A DNA stretch of 64,000 bases, taken from contig NZ_CP120416.1 in the NCBI RefSeq assembly GCF_032773895.1, positions 248,001 through 312,000 on the forward strand. Reading direction: 5' to 3'. A program made the translations under genes and the position numbers. The DNA comes from Teredinibacter sp. KSP-S5-2. GTDB taxonomy: Bacteria > Pseudomonadota > Gammaproteobacteria > Pseudomonadales > Cellvibrionaceae. The notes beneath the pieces were generated by a model. That model worked only from the letters and a program-made list of their open reading frames with translations, had not been told where the DNA came from and made no database searches. Shown here piece by piece: positions 45,020 to 54,794 of this stretch (positions are counted from its first letter, which is position 1; each line of letters starts with the position of its first letter).

Positions 45020-45754
45020 GTGAGTGAACACCCACTACGGCATGTTGCCATGATTATGGACGGCAATAATCGTTGGGCTAAGCGAGAAGGTAAACAGGGG
45101 ATTGCTGGTCATCGTGCGGGTGTCGAGCGTATTCGGGATGTGCTATCCGCCTCGCGAGAGCGTGGTATCGAAGTTATTACCTTATTTGCCTTTAGCAGTG
45201 AGAATTGGCGTCGCCCTCCCAAAGAGGTAGAGGCTTTGATGGGGCTGTTCTACAGCTACCTGAAAAAGGAAGCGCGCAAGCTGGCCGACGAGGGCGTGGC
45301 TCTTAAGGTTATTGGCAATCGAACCCGTTTCACTAAAAGCCTACGCAATGCAATTGATGAGGCCGAAGCGCTCGCATGTAAAGGCGATGCGACTTTGGTG
45401 ATAGCGGCTGATTACGGTGGTTGCTGGGATATTGCTCAATCCGCCCAGGTTCTCGCTTCTCAGGTTAAAGGTGGACTCATTGAGCCCTCAGATATTACTG
45501 AGGAGCTTATAACAAAGAATATTTCCACTGCAGACTTGCCCCCTTTGGATTTGTTGATTCGTACAGGTGGTGAATACCGGATCAGTAACTTTTTATTATG
45601 GCAAGCTGCTTATGCTGAGCTTTATTTCACGGATCTGCTATGGCCTGAGTTCGATTCGGCTGCATTAAACGTGGCTGTTGATGAATATTATCAGCGCCAG
45701 CGCAGATTTGGTAAAACCAGTGACCAAATCGCTCAGGAGAAAAAGCGTGCTTAA
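45020..45754 (+). CDS. uppS: Undecaprenyl diphosphate synthase
   Basis: 244 residues; builds the C55 carrier lipid for peptidoglycan and O-antigen. Motifs: VAMIMDGNNRWAKREGKQGIAGHRAG, LFAFSSENWRRPPKEVEALM, VIGNRTRF, LIRTGGEYRISNFLLWQAAYAELYFTD. Start is GTG at 45020 with a GGAGA site upstream. It overlaps cdsA by 8 bp. Confidence 0.98.
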   Translation: MSEHPLRHVAMIMDGNNRWAKREGKQGIAGHRAGVERIRDVLSASRERGIEVITLFAFSSENWRRPPKEVEALMGLFYSYLKKEARKLADEGVALKVIGNRTRFTKSLRNAIDEAEALACKGDATLVIAADYGGCWDIAQSAQVLASQVKGGLIEPSDITEELITKNISTADLPPLDLLIRTGGEYRISNFLLWQAAYAELYFTDLLWPEFDSAALNVAVDEYYQRQRRFGKTSDQIAQEKKRA

Positions 45755-46571
45755 ACAACGAGTATTCACTGCCCTGGTCTTGACTGGTAGCTTTCTACTG
45801 GTGCTTTTTTTCCTTCCTTGGTACATATTTGCTTGTTTCGTCTCGGTCATATTTTGTGTGGCGGCTTGGGAGTGGGCTCGTTTATCGGGCATTAATTCTC
45901 AAATCGGCCGAATTGTATACGCGTTTTTATTGTTATCTCTCTCCGCCGGTGGATATTGGTGGAGTGACTGGGGCAGTGATACTGCCTTTGTGCAATCAAT
46001 ACTGATTGTTGCCTGTTGCTGGTGGGCGTTTTCCTTTTTCTGGATTCAGGGCTATCCAAGCAGTTCTGTGATATGGGGTGGAATGATTCCCAGGGCTTTG
46101 ATGGGCGTGCTGGTGATTGTTCCCGCCTGGATTGCCTCGACTTATATATACTCCCGCGATAACGGTCATTGGTTGATTCTATTTATCGTATTTTTGGTTG
46201 CTAGCGCGGATATTGGTGCTTATTTTACTGGGCGTGCTTTCGGTGTTCGAAAGCTTGCCCCTGATGTCAGTCCAGGTAAGTCCTGGGAGGGGGTCTGGGG
46301 TGGTCTGGTCGCTGCAGTGTTACTTGCGACCTTGTTCAACTTTATTTTTCAGGCGGGATATTGGTTGCCTCTTTTAGCTATTGCTATACCGACGTCATTG
46401 GTGTCCGTTATTGGTGACTTGCTCGAGAGTATGGTGAAGCGCCATGCCGGTGTTAAAGATAGTAGTCAGTTGTTACCGGGGCATGGTGGGGTGCTGGATC
46501 GAATCGATGGTTTAGTTGCCGCAGTTCCGGTTTTTACCTTAGCTTACATATCAACTCCGTGGCATCTATAG
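45747..46571 (+). CDS. cdsA: Phosphatidate cytidylyltransferase
   Basis: 274 residues with about seven membrane segments; makes CDP-diacylglycerol for all phospholipids. Start chosen as GTG at 45747 ([16 protein letters not shown]) because AGGAGA lies 6 bp upstream inside uppS; longer in-frame starts add a non-homologous leader. The CdsA signature is [29 protein letters not shown]. Overlaps uppS by 8 bp, so the two are coupled. Confidence 0.95.
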   Translation: MLKQRVFTALVLTGSFLLVLFFLPWYIFACFVSVIFCVAAWEWARLSGINSQIGRIVYAFLLLSLSAGGYWWSDWGSDTAFVQSILIVACCWWAFSFFWIQGYPSSSVIWGGMIPRALMGVLVIVPAWIASTYIYSRDNGHWLILFIVFLVASADIGAYFTGRAFGVRKLAPDVSPGKSWEGVWGGLVAAVLLATLFNFIFQAGYWLPLLAIAIPTSLVSVIGDLLESMVKRHAGVKDSSQLLPGHGGVLDRIDGLVAAVPVFTLAYISTPWHL

Positions 46572-46590
46572 CCAGCTTGGGGGTGTTTTC

Positions 46591-47778
46591 TTGAGTTCTA
46601 TTCAAACAATTTCAATCCTGGGTGCGACTGGCTCTATCGGCGAAAGTACGTTGGATGTAATTCGACGCAACAGGGAAAGGTTTGAAGTCTTTGCTTTATC
46701 TGCCCACCGTCGAGTAGAAAAACTGTTTGAGTTGTGTCGGGAATTTGATCCGCAATATGCTGTGTTGGCTACCCCTGACGAGGTGGCTGGGCTGCAGCAG
46801 CGTCTGAACGACGCCGGAATTCGGACTGAAGTCTTGGGCGGGGATCAGGCATTAATTGGTGTGGCATCCGCAAGCGAGGTAGACACATTGGTTGCTGCTA
46901 TTGTGGGGGCTGCGGGTCTGCCCTCCACGTATGCTGCTGTATGTAAGGGGAAGCGAGTTCTACTTGCGAATAAAGAAGCCCTGGTGATGAGCGGTAAACT
47001 AATGACCCAGGCAGTAAAACGCCACAATGCCGAACTGTTGCCAATTGACAGTGAGCATAATGCGATCTTCCAATGTTTACCTTCAGGGAAAAACCGTTCT
47101 TTTCAGGAGCTCGGGATTAGAAAAGTAATGCTAACTGGCTCGGGCGGTCCCTTTCGTGATCTACCTTTACACCAGCTTGATGGCGTGACTCCAGAGCAAG
47201 CATGTGACCATCCGAACTGGTCAATGGGGAAAAAAATCTCTGTTGATTCTGCAACCATGATGAATAAAGGGTTGGAGTTTATTGAGGCCTGCTGGCTGTT
47301 TGACTTGTCTCCTCAGAATATCGATATCGTGGTTCATCCTCAAAGCATTATTCATTCTATGGTGGAGTATGTGGATGGTTCCGTTTTGGCTCAGTTGGGC
47401 AACCCCGATATGAGAACTCCGATTGCGCACTGCTTGGGCTGGCCTGATCGGATAGAGTCTGGCGTTGCTTCGTTGGATTTCTATACAATGGCCGATTTGA
47501 AATTTGAAGCGCCGGATTTTGAGCGTTTCCCTTGTCTCAAATACGCTATTCAGGCCATAGAGACAAAGGGAGAGGCGCCGGTCGCATTGAATGCTGCCAA
47601 TGAGATTGCAGTAGAAAGCTTTCTGGCTGGACGAATCCGGTTTACAGACATCGCCAAAATTAATGCGTATGTGATGAGTCAGGCTTCAAATCGCGAACCT
47701 GTTTCGCTTGATGAGGTCTTAGATGCAGATTCGAGGGCAAGGGCGCTTGCCGTAAATTATTTAGCACAGTTATCGTAA
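46591..47778 (+). CDS. dxr: 1-deoxy-D-xylulose 5-phosphate reductoisomerase
   Basis: 395 residues (IspC); second step of the non-mevalonate isoprenoid route, feeding uppS. Motifs: [21 protein letters not shown] (NADPH), [56 protein letters not shown] (metal and substrate), [14 protein letters not shown]. The start is TTG at 46591 with a GGGGG-rich site; no upstream ATG is available in this frame. Confidence 0.97.
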   Translation: MSSIQTISILGATGSIGESTLDVIRRNRERFEVFALSAHRRVEKLFELCREFDPQYAVLATPDEVAGLQQRLNDAGIRTEVLGGDQALIGVASASEVDTLVAAIVGAAGLPSTYAAVCKGKRVLLANKEALVMSGKLMTQAVKRHNAELLPIDSEHNAIFQCLPSGKNRSFQELGIRKVMLTGSGGPFRDLPLHQLDGVTPEQACDHPNWSMGKKISVDSATMMNKGLEFIEACWLFDLSPQNIDIVVHPQSIIHSMVEYVDGSVLAQLGNPDMRTPIAHCLGWPDRIESGVASLDFYTMADLKFEAPDFERFPCLKYAIQAIETKGEAPVALNAANEIAVESFLAGRIRFTDIAKINAYVMSQASNREPVSLDEVLDADSRARALAVNYLAQLS

Positions 47779-47807
47779 TTTACACGATAAGCTTCGGGTG
47801 ATTTGAT

Positions 47808-49163
47808 TTGGATACATTAACAACGGTTCTTTGGTTTTTAGTTGCATTGTGTGTGCTGGTCGCCGTGCACGAGTATGGACACTTCTATGCAGCGAGACGT
47901 TGCGGGGTAAAAGTTCTTCGTTTCTCAATCGGTTTTGGGCATCGCTTATTCAAGTGGACCGATAAACGCGGCACCGAGTGGGCCTTTTCTGCGATTCCGT
48001 TGGGTGGATACGTCAAGATGCTCGATGAGCGTGAGGGAGAGGTTGCTATTGAAGAGCGCCATCTCTCGTTTAATGCTGCCAAACCTTGGCAAAAGATCTT
48101 CATCGCGTTTGCCGGCCCTTTAGCCAATATTATTCTTTCCGTGCTCTTGTATTGGTTGCTTTTTGCCCAGGGAACGGTTGGTATTGCTCCTGTTATTGGC
48201 ACCGTGGAACAAGGTTCGGTTGCTTATTCAGCAAAACTGGAGCCTGGGCAGGAGATCGTTGCAATCGATGGCCATAAGGTTTCCACTCAGCGTGAAGTGG
48301 CAATGGTGCTTCTCGGTCGTCTGGGGGAAAGTGGTAAGATTCGTTTCTCCGTAAGGTATCAAAACTCAGATCTGATATATGAATCTGAGGGTAGGATTGA
48401 TAAGTGGTTGCAGGGGGAGGAAAATCCAGACCCATTGAAGGGGTTGGGGCTAGAGTTCTTCTATCCACCGATCACCAGAGAAGTCACTTATGTATCCCCC
48501 GGTTCTGCTGCTGAAGAGGGCGGTGTTAAGGTTCGGGATATCTTTATATCCGCTGATAATGTACCTCTGGATTCGTGGGAAACTTTTCGGGATTACGTAA
48601 GTCAACGCCCGGGCCAGGAAATACGTTTTGAGGTCGAGCGTGACGGAGAGCTTGTTCAGCTCGATATCGTTCCTCGCGAGTATAAAAAGCCCGATGGTAC
48701 TGTGATTGGTCTGGTTGGTGTGAGTCCCAAAGTCGAGGACTACCCTGAAGGTATGGTAAAAAAGGCAAGTTACTCCTTTACTCAATCCTTTATTCGCGCT
48801 GTTGAAGAAACTCAAGAAACTTCTTCGTTTGTCTTGCTGTCTATGAAAAAGCTTTTAGTTGGAGAGATTTCAATTAAAAACTTGAGTGGTCCAATTGGCA
48901 TTGCTAAAGTGGCGGGCGATTCCGCCAGAAGTGGTGCATGGACGTTTCTACAGTTCCTGGCCATGATTAGTGTCTACCTTGGAGTGCTCAACTTACTGCC
49001 TATTCCTATTCTGGATGGCGGCCATATTATATACGGGATTGTTGAGTGGATATCGGGCAGCCCAGTATCTGAAAAGATACAGATGATTGGTAACCAGCTG
49101 GGGTTGGCGATGGTGTTGTGTGTTATGGTGATTGCCTTTTACAACGATATCCTCCGTCTGTGA
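47808..49163 (+). CDS. rseP: Site-2 protease RseP
   Basis: 451 residues; the inner-membrane zinc protease that releases sigma-E from its anti-sigma factor. Active site VAVHEYGHFYAARRCGV (HExxH) near residue 20 and the third ligand in LNLLPIPILDGGH near residue 400. Two PDZ domains lie between (about 120-200 and 215-300; TYVSPGSAAEEGGVKVRDIF). Start is TTG at 47808, giving MDTLTTVLWFLVALCVLVAVHEYGH, a normal first membrane helix. Directly upstream of bamA, as in E. coli. Confidence 0.96.
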   Translation: MDTLTTVLWFLVALCVLVAVHEYGHFYAARRCGVKVLRFSIGFGHRLFKWTDKRGTEWAFSAIPLGGYVKMLDEREGEVAIEERHLSFNAAKPWQKIFIAFAGPLANIILSVLLYWLLFAQGTVGIAPVIGTVEQGSVAYSAKLEPGQEIVAIDGHKVSTQREVAMVLLGRLGESGKIRFSVRYQNSDLIYESEGRIDKWLQGEENPDPLKGLGLEFFYPPITREVTYVSPGSAAEEGGVKVRDIFISADNVPLDSWETFRDYVSQRPGQEIRFEVERDGELVQLDIVPREYKKPDGTVIGLVGVSPKVEDYPEGMVKKASYSFTQSFIRAVEETQETSSFVLLSMKKLLVGEISIKNLSGPIGIAKVAGDSARSGAWTFLQFLAMISVYLGVLNLLPIPILDGGHIIYGIVEWISGSPVSEKIQMIGNQLGLAMVLCVMVIAFYNDILRL

Positions 49164-49216
49164 TCCTGATTGTAGATAAATAAAACAATATTTTCGTTAG
49201 AGTTGCACCCTTAAAT

Positions 49217-51937
49217 ATGAGAAAGGTTTTACTGTTTTTTTGGCTATGGATTCTTTCAACCGTAGCATTCGCCGATGCATTTAAGGTCTCAGATGTTCGA
49301 ATAGAAGGTCTCCAGAGAGTTTCTGCAAGCCCCGTTTTCGCAGCTTTACCGGTACAGGCAGGTGATATTGCCGATGCCGAAGTGGTGAGAAGTACGATTA
49401 GGGCGCTGTTTAAAACCGGTTTCTTTGCAAATGTTCAGGTTGCCCGCGACGGAAATGTCCTGATTGTCATTTTGAAAGAGTTTCCCGCTATTAAGTCGGT
49501 AACCTTTGATGGGAATAAGGCCATCAAGACTGACCAGCTTAATGACATATTCTTGGATAATGGTTTATCCGAAGGTGAGATTCTGCAGCAACACAAGCTC
49601 GAAGGGATTACTCGTGAACTTGGTCGGCAGTATATTTCGCAAGGTCGTTATAGCGCTTCGGTAAAAACTGAGATCAAAGATCTACCAAACAATATGGTGG
49701 ACATTGAGGTTTTGATTGATGAAGGTAAGGCGGCAAAAATCAGGCACATCAATATTGTTGGCAATAACACGTTTAACGATAAAGAGTTGATGGATGATTT
49801 TGAACAACGCGAATCGGTTTGGTGGAAGTTCTTCTCCAGCTCAGACAAGTACACAAAAGAAAAGCTAACCGGTGATATTGAGACGTTGGAGTCTTATTAT
49901 CTGGATCGGGGTTATCTTGATTTTAAAATTCTTTCCTCTCAGATCTCAGTTAGTCCAGACAAGCGCTCAGTATTTATTACGCTCAATATTTCTGAAGGAG
50001 ATGTTTATACCGTTGGCTCAGTTGATATCGCTGGCGATCCAATTGTCTCAGAGGCTCGAGCGAAATCCCTTATTCTGCTTTCTAAAGGTGATGTGTATTC
50101 TCAAGCAAGAGTTACTGCAACCACTGAGTATATGACTACGCTTCTTAGCAATATTGGGTACACCAATGCGAAAGTCGAAAGTAACCCCATTAAGCAGGAA
50201 GGGGACGAGAGAAAAGTAGACCTAACCTTTTTTATCGACCCTGGCAAGCGTGTCTATGTAAGACGTGTCGAGTTTAAAGGCAATACACAAACTAAAGACG
50301 AAGTGTTGCGTAGGGAAATGCGCCAGCTTGAAGGCTCCTCTGCATCTAACGCAAGAATTGAACAATCCAAGGTTCGATTAGAGCGTTTGGGTTTCTTTAA
50401 AGAAGTTAGCGTTGAAACTGTTGATGTTCCCGGTTCTGAAGACTTGGTTGACGTTGTATATGAAGTTGAAGAGCAGCCCTCCGGTACAATTAACGCGAGT
50501 TTGACCTACGCGCAAAGCACGGGTATTGGCGTTGGTTTAAATGTCGAGCAGACAAACTGGTTGGGAACGGGTAAGCGAGTAGACTTTGGAGTTCAGCAAA
50601 ACTCTTATCAAACGGTTTACAGCTTTAACTATAACGACCCCTATTTTACTCCTGACGGTGTGAGTCGTGGTTTTACCGCGTTTTATCGAACTCGTGATTA
50701 CGAAAAAATCAACGTGACATCCTACACAACTGATTCCCATGGTGTGGAGGTCAACTTTGGCTATCCGATTTCGGAGATATCTCGTTTGGGGGCGTCACTG
50801 GGTTGGGTACATCAGTCTGTTGAAACAGGTATCTACGCACCGCAGGAAATTAAGGGGAGCCCCCACATTTTTGATTATTCTTCGCTGGTATATGTACGCC
50901 AATCTGATCTCCAGGATGTTTTCTTGGAGAAATTTGCAGCAGGTGGAACGCTTGGAACAGCTCCACCGCTAGTTAATGGAGAATATCAAGAGTATTCAAT
51001 CCCGACCTATGCTGTAACGGAAGATATGCTTTTCGACACCGAACCGGGGTTTCTTGATGAAAATGGAGATAGCTTTAATACTGCACGGTTCGGTTTGAAT
51101 TGGAGTCGTATAACTCTGAACCGTGGAATCCTGGCTACGAGAGGTAGCTCTCAACGGTTTAATTTTATGGCGACGGTTCCAGGTAGTGAATTGGAGTATT
51201 ATAAGGTGACTTATGACGCCCAAGCCTTTATGCCGTTAACGCGAAATTTTACATTGAGATTTAAAACCACTTTAGGTTACGGTGACGGTTATGGTGATAT
51301 GGACGAACTGCCGTTCTTTGAGAATTTTTATGCTGGAGGCTTTGGTTCGGTCAGAGGATATGAGCGATCGACCTTAGGCCCTAAAGCAAGCCCCGCCATT
51401 CATTATGAAACGGTATATTCCAGCTGGGAAGATAAGGATGGTGATGGAAACTATCTTGATCGTGAAGAACTCGGACCTAATACAGCAGGATCGGATTCAC
51501 GGGGGGCATATGTTTTATGTGAAGACCCTTATGCGCAAGGGGCGACAGCGTACCCTTGTGTTCCTGGCAAACTGGATATAGGGCCGCGTAATTATTCAAA
51601 TAAGAATGCATTTGGGGGGAATATCCTTGTTGAGCTTGGGTCAGAGTTGATATTACCTCTTCCCTCTAATTCCACTCAGCTGGTTCTATTTGTGGATTCG
51701 GGCAACGCATTTTCTGATAATTGTCGAGATACTCAGAAGGATTGTTACACTTTCGACTTGGGAGAACTTAAGTCGTCATATGGAGTGGGGTTTACCTGGA
51801 TTTCCCCAATGGGGCCGATGACGTTTAGCTACGCAATCCCCATTGATAGGGTAACCACGGAAGATGTAAAAAATGATCCAACTCGTTCTGCGGATTTAGT
51901 GGAGCGTTTCCAGTTTACCTTTGGTGCTGGCTTTTAA
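49217..51937 (+). CDS. bamA: Outer-membrane assembly factor BamA
   Basis: 906 residues, about 100 longer than E. coli BamA. Signal peptide (VLLFFWLWILSTVAFA), five POTRA domains (about 22-425), then a 16-strand Omp85 barrel ending in FQFTFGAGF. The lid-lock VRGY (712-715) is in loop 6. Extra length sits in extracellular loops: one around residues 555-620 and an enlarged loop 6 holding an EF-hand-like stretch DKDGDGNYLDRE (739-750) and a Cys pair (768 and 781). BamA inserts barrel proteins; partners BamC (27.3 kb) and Skp (next gene) are in this window. Confidence 0.97.
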   Translation: MRKVLLFFWLWILSTVAFADAFKVSDVRIEGLQRVSASPVFAALPVQAGDIADAEVVRSTIRALFKTGFFANVQVARDGNVLIVILKEFPAIKSVTFDGNKAIKTDQLNDIFLDNGLSEGEILQQHKLEGITRELGRQYISQGRYSASVKTEIKDLPNNMVDIEVLIDEGKAAKIRHINIVGNNTFNDKELMDDFEQRESVWWKFFSSSDKYTKEKLTGDIETLESYYLDRGYLDFKILSSQISVSPDKRSVFITLNISEGDVYTVGSVDIAGDPIVSEARAKSLILLSKGDVYSQARVTATTEYMTTLLSNIGYTNAKVESNPIKQEGDERKVDLTFFIDPGKRVYVRRVEFKGNTQTKDEVLRREMRQLEGSSASNARIEQSKVRLERLGFFKEVSVETVDVPGSEDLVDVVYEVEEQPSGTINASLTYAQSTGIGVGLNVEQTNWLGTGKRVDFGVQQNSYQTVYSFNYNDPYFTPDGVSRGFTAFYRTRDYEKINVTSYTTDSHGVEVNFGYPISEISRLGASLGWVHQSVETGIYAPQEIKGSPHIFDYSSLVYVRQSDLQDVFLEKFAAGGTLGTAPPLVNGEYQEYSIPTYAVTEDMLFDTEPGFLDENGDSFNTARFGLNWSRITLNRGILATRGSSQRFNFMATVPGSELEYYKVTYDAQAFMPLTRNFTLRFKTTLGYGDGYGDMDELPFFENFYAGGFGSVRGYERSTLGPKASPAIHYETVYSSWEDKDGDGNYLDREELGPNTAGSDSRGAYVLCEDPYAQGATAYPCVPGKLDIGPRNYSNKNAFGGNILVELGSELILPLPSNSTQLVLFVDSGNAFSDNCRDTQKDCYTFDLGELKSSYGVGFTWISPMGPMTFSYAIPIDRVTTEDVKNDPTRSADLVERFQFTFGAGF

Positions 51938-51960
51938 TTTTCTAATCATGGGATAAAAAA

Positions 51961-52470
51961 ATGAAAATGAATAAAACATGCATTTTAGCTTTTTTGATTA
52001 CTTTTTTGTCTGCCTCTGTTTTCGCAGAAAATATTGTTGTCTTTGATATCAAACAAGCCATTTATAGTACTGATTTTGCACAAGCAAAAGATCAGGAATT
52101 ACAAAAGAACGCAGAATATTCAGAACTTAAGAAAAAGCACGAAAGCCTGATGGCTGAATTAAAAGATCTGGACAAAGAAAGAGAGAAAAAAGGTTTAACT
52201 TGGTCTCAGGAGCAGTTGGCTGAGTCCGAGAAGAAAATGCAGTTCATTCAGGAAGATATCAAGTTAATTCGTAAAAAACTGCAGGCAGAGCTGAATGCGG
52301 TTAAGGCTGAGGTGGCAAAAGAGTTGCAACCTAAAGCACTTAAAGAGCTGGAAAAAATTATCAAGTCTGAAGGAATTGAGCTTGTTCTTCCGCCCGAAGC
52401 ATTAGTTTACGCTGCCCCGTCCCGTAATATTTCTCAAAAAGTTACTGATGCTTTAAATAAAGCGAAATAA
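51961..52470 (+). CDS. skp: Periplasmic chaperone Skp/OmpH
   Basis: 169 residues with a signal peptide (ILAFLITFLSASVFA). The mature chain begins ENIVVFDIKQAIYSTDFAQ and is mostly a long charged coiled coil (KKKHESLMAELKDLDKEREKK to IRKKLQAELNAVK), then VLPPEALVYAAPSRNISQKV. It forms a trimeric jellyfish-shaped cage for unfolded outer-membrane proteins. Conserved position between bamA and lpxD. Confidence 0.93.
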   Translation: MKMNKTCILAFLITFLSASVFAENIVVFDIKQAIYSTDFAQAKDQELQKNAEYSELKKKHESLMAELKDLDKEREKKGLTWSQEQLAESEKKMQFIQEDIKLIRKKLQAELNAVKAEVAKELQPKALKELEKIIKSEGIELVLPPEALVYAAPSRNISQKVTDALNKAK

Positions 52471-52477
52471 TATACCC

Positions 52478-53500
52478 GTGAAAGAATACACTCTTCAGTA
52501 TATTAGTGATTTCTTAGAGGCTGAACTTGTCGGTGACGGACAGCATAAGGTCGGAAGGATTGCGCCACTTGGGGTGGCGGATCAAATGGCAATTAGTTTT
52601 GTCGCTTCCGATAAATATTTATCTGCTGTAGATAACTGTATTGCAGGCTGTTTGATTTTGAAGCCTGCACATGCCGACGCCTTTTCCGGGAATAAGCTTT
52701 TAGTTGAAGACCCATACCTTGCTTACGCAAAGATATCCGGGTTGTTTGAACCGCGTGTTTCCATAACGGGTGTTCATTCAACGGCTGTCGTGAGTACAAC
52801 AGCATCGTTAGGTGAAGATGTTGCTATCGGTGCTAATTGTGTTATCGGAGATAATGTTTCCATTGGTTCAGGATGTGAAATCCTTGCTGGCACTGTTATT
52901 GGTGATAACACAACAATAGGTTCGAATTGTTTGCTGCATGCCAACGTTACCCTTTATTCTGGAATCACTATCGGTGATCGGGTAATCATTCACAGTGGTA
53001 CCGCGATTGGTTCTGATGGTTTTGGCTTTGCGCCAAGTGCTGCTGGTTGGCAAAAAATTCATCAGATCGGTGGCGTGATTATTGGTAGTGACGTCGAGAT
53101 CGGTGCGTGCACAGCAATTGACCGGGGGGCAATTGAAGATACTGTGATAGAAGATGGTGTCATTATCGATAACCAGGTACATATTGCTCACAATGTACGA
53201 ATCGGCAAGCGCTCTGCTATTGCTGGCTGCGTTGGAATTGCCGGCAGTACAACCATTGGTGCCAATTGTACTGTTGCCGGTGCTGTAGCAATTAACGGCC
53301 ATATTGAAATAGCCGATAACACACACTTCCACGGTGGTACAATTGTCACCAAGGGAAATGATACCGGAGGGCAGTTTGCATCTGCCACGCCATTAATGGA
53401 TGTGAAAAAGTGGCGTAGAAATTCCGTTCGATATACTCAACTTGATGACCTGGCTACTCGCATAAAGCATCTGGAAAAGATGCTGGATTCGAAAGAATAG
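52478..53500 (+). CDS. lpxD: UDP-3-O-(3-hydroxyacyl)glucosamine N-acyltransferase LpxD
   Basis: 340 residues; third step of lipid A synthesis. N-terminal uridine-binding domain (YTLQYISDFLEAELVGDG), then a left-handed beta helix of hexapeptide repeats (VAIGANCVIGDNVSIGSGC onward) with the catalytic His in IDNQVHIAHNVRIGK. A C-terminal helix (LDDLATRIKHLEKML) follows. GTG start 7 bp after the skp stop. Confidence 0.97.
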   Translation: MKEYTLQYISDFLEAELVGDGQHKVGRIAPLGVADQMAISFVASDKYLSAVDNCIAGCLILKPAHADAFSGNKLLVEDPYLAYAKISGLFEPRVSITGVHSTAVVSTTASLGEDVAIGANCVIGDNVSIGSGCEILAGTVIGDNTTIGSNCLLHANVTLYSGITIGDRVIIHSGTAIGSDGFGFAPSAAGWQKIHQIGGVIIGSDVEIGACTAIDRGAIEDTVIEDGVIIDNQVHIAHNVRIGKRSAIAGCVGIAGSTTIGANCTVAGAVAINGHIEIADNTHFHGGTIVTKGNDTGGQFASATPLMDVKKWRRNSVRYTQLDDLATRIKHLEKMLDSKE

Positions 53501-53556
53501 CTTCGGCCTACCTACAATTCCATAAAACACATACATGTTCTAGGGCAACATTAAGA

Positions 53557-53997
53557 ATGATGGACATACTTGAAGTCAAAAAATACTTACCCCACAGATA
53601 CCCTTTCTTGCTTATTGACCGAGTGGTTGAGCTAATCGAAGGTGAATCTATCGTTGCGTATAAAAACGTTTCTGTAAATGAAGAAGTCTTTCAGGGACAT
53701 TTTCCGCATTTCCCAGTATTTCCTGGTGTTATGTTGGTTGAAGCTATGGCTCAGGCATGTGGTGTTTTGGGTTTTAAAACAATGGATAAAACGCCGGATG
53801 ACGGCTCCGTCTATTTGTTTGCCGGTATCGATAATGTGCGATTTAAAAGACAAGTGATTCCGGGCGATCGAGTATTCTTTGAAGCCAAAATTGTCTCGGT
53901 AAAACGTGGTATCTGGAAGTTCGAATGCAGTGCTAAAGTTGATGATGAACTGGTGACCAGTGCGACAATTATGTGCGCAGACAGAAGTGTAGGGTAA
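53557..53997 (+). CDS. fabZ: 3-hydroxyacyl-ACP dehydratase FabZ
   Basis: 146 residues of the hot-dog fold. Catalytic motifs: YLPHRYPFLLIDRVVE (His) and HFPVFPGVMLVEAMAQACG (Glu). It dehydrates hydroxyacyl-ACP in fatty-acid elongation and competes with LpxA for substrate, which explains its place in the lpx cluster. Two adjacent ATG codons begin the frame; either may be used. Confidence 0.97.
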   Translation: MMDILEVKKYLPHRYPFLLIDRVVELIEGESIVAYKNVSVNEEVFQGHFPHFPVFPGVMLVEAMAQACGVLGFKTMDKTPDDGSVYLFAGIDNVRFKRQVIPGDRVFFEAKIVSVKRGIWKFECSAKVDDELVTSATIMCADRSVG

Positions 53998-54008
53998 AGG
54001 GGTTAGTG

Positions 54009-54794
54009 ATGAGCTCCCCACTAATACATCCAACAGCTATTGTCGATTCTAATGCAGAAATTGCAGACGACGTGCGTATCGGTCCTTACACCATTATTGG
54101 ACCGGATGTTGTTATTGGGGAAGGTTCAATTATTGAGTCTCATGTTGTGATTAAAGGCCCAACTCGGATAGGGAAAAATAATCGGATTTATCAATTCTCC
54201 TCTGTCGGGGAAGACACGCCTGACCTGAAATACCAGGGAGAGCCAACACGTTTAGTTATCGGTGATGGCAATATTATTCGTGAAGGTGTCACGATTCATC
54301 GCGGTACCGTTCAGGATCGTAGTGAAACAACCATCGGCAATGACAATTTACTAATGGCCTATGTCCATATCGGGCACGATAGTGTGATCGGTAATCATTG
54401 TATTCTGGTAAATAACGCCTCTCTTGCTGGTCATGTGGTCGTGAATGATTGGGCTATTTTAGGTGGTTACACTCTGGTTCATCAGTTTTGTTATGTTGGT
54501 GCACACGCGTTTACCGGTATGGGCTGTGCCGTTGGTAAAGATATACCAGCATACATTATGGTTGCGGGTGCTCCTGCCGCTGCCAGAAATATTAATGTGG
54601 AAGGTCTAAAACGACGAGGCTTTTCCAAAGAGCAAATTGCAGACCTTACCAAAGCGTTTAAGCTGATCTATCGTCGAGGCTTGACCAAAGAGGCTGCGAT
54701 TGAAGAAATAAACACGATGTCTTCTGCATCTCAGGAATTTATGCAAACCTTGTTGGCATCTTTGGAGGCTTCTCAACGCGGAATTGTGCGTTGA
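54009..54794 (+). CDS. lpxA: UDP-N-acetylglucosamine acyltransferase LpxA
   Basis: 261 residues from ATG 54009, matching the family length; the in-frame ATG at 53973 lies inside fabZ and is rejected. Left-handed beta helix (VRIGPYTIIGPDVVIGEGS) with catalytic His in LLMAYVHIGHDSVIG, then the helical C-terminus with INVEGLKRRGFSKEQI. It catalyses the first acylation of lipid A synthesis. Its stop overlaps the lpxB start. Confidence 0.97.
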   Translation: MSSPLIHPTAIVDSNAEIADDVRIGPYTIIGPDVVIGEGSIIESHVVIKGPTRIGKNNRIYQFSSVGEDTPDLKYQGEPTRLVIGDGNIIREGVTIHRGTVQDRSETTIGNDNLLMAYVHIGHDSVIGNHCILVNNASLAGHVVVNDWAILGGYTLVHQFCYVGAHAFTGMGCAVGKDIPAYIMVAGAPAAARNINVEGLKRRGFSKEQIADLTKAFKLIYRRGLTKEAAIEEINTMSSASQEFMQTLLASLEASQRGIVR

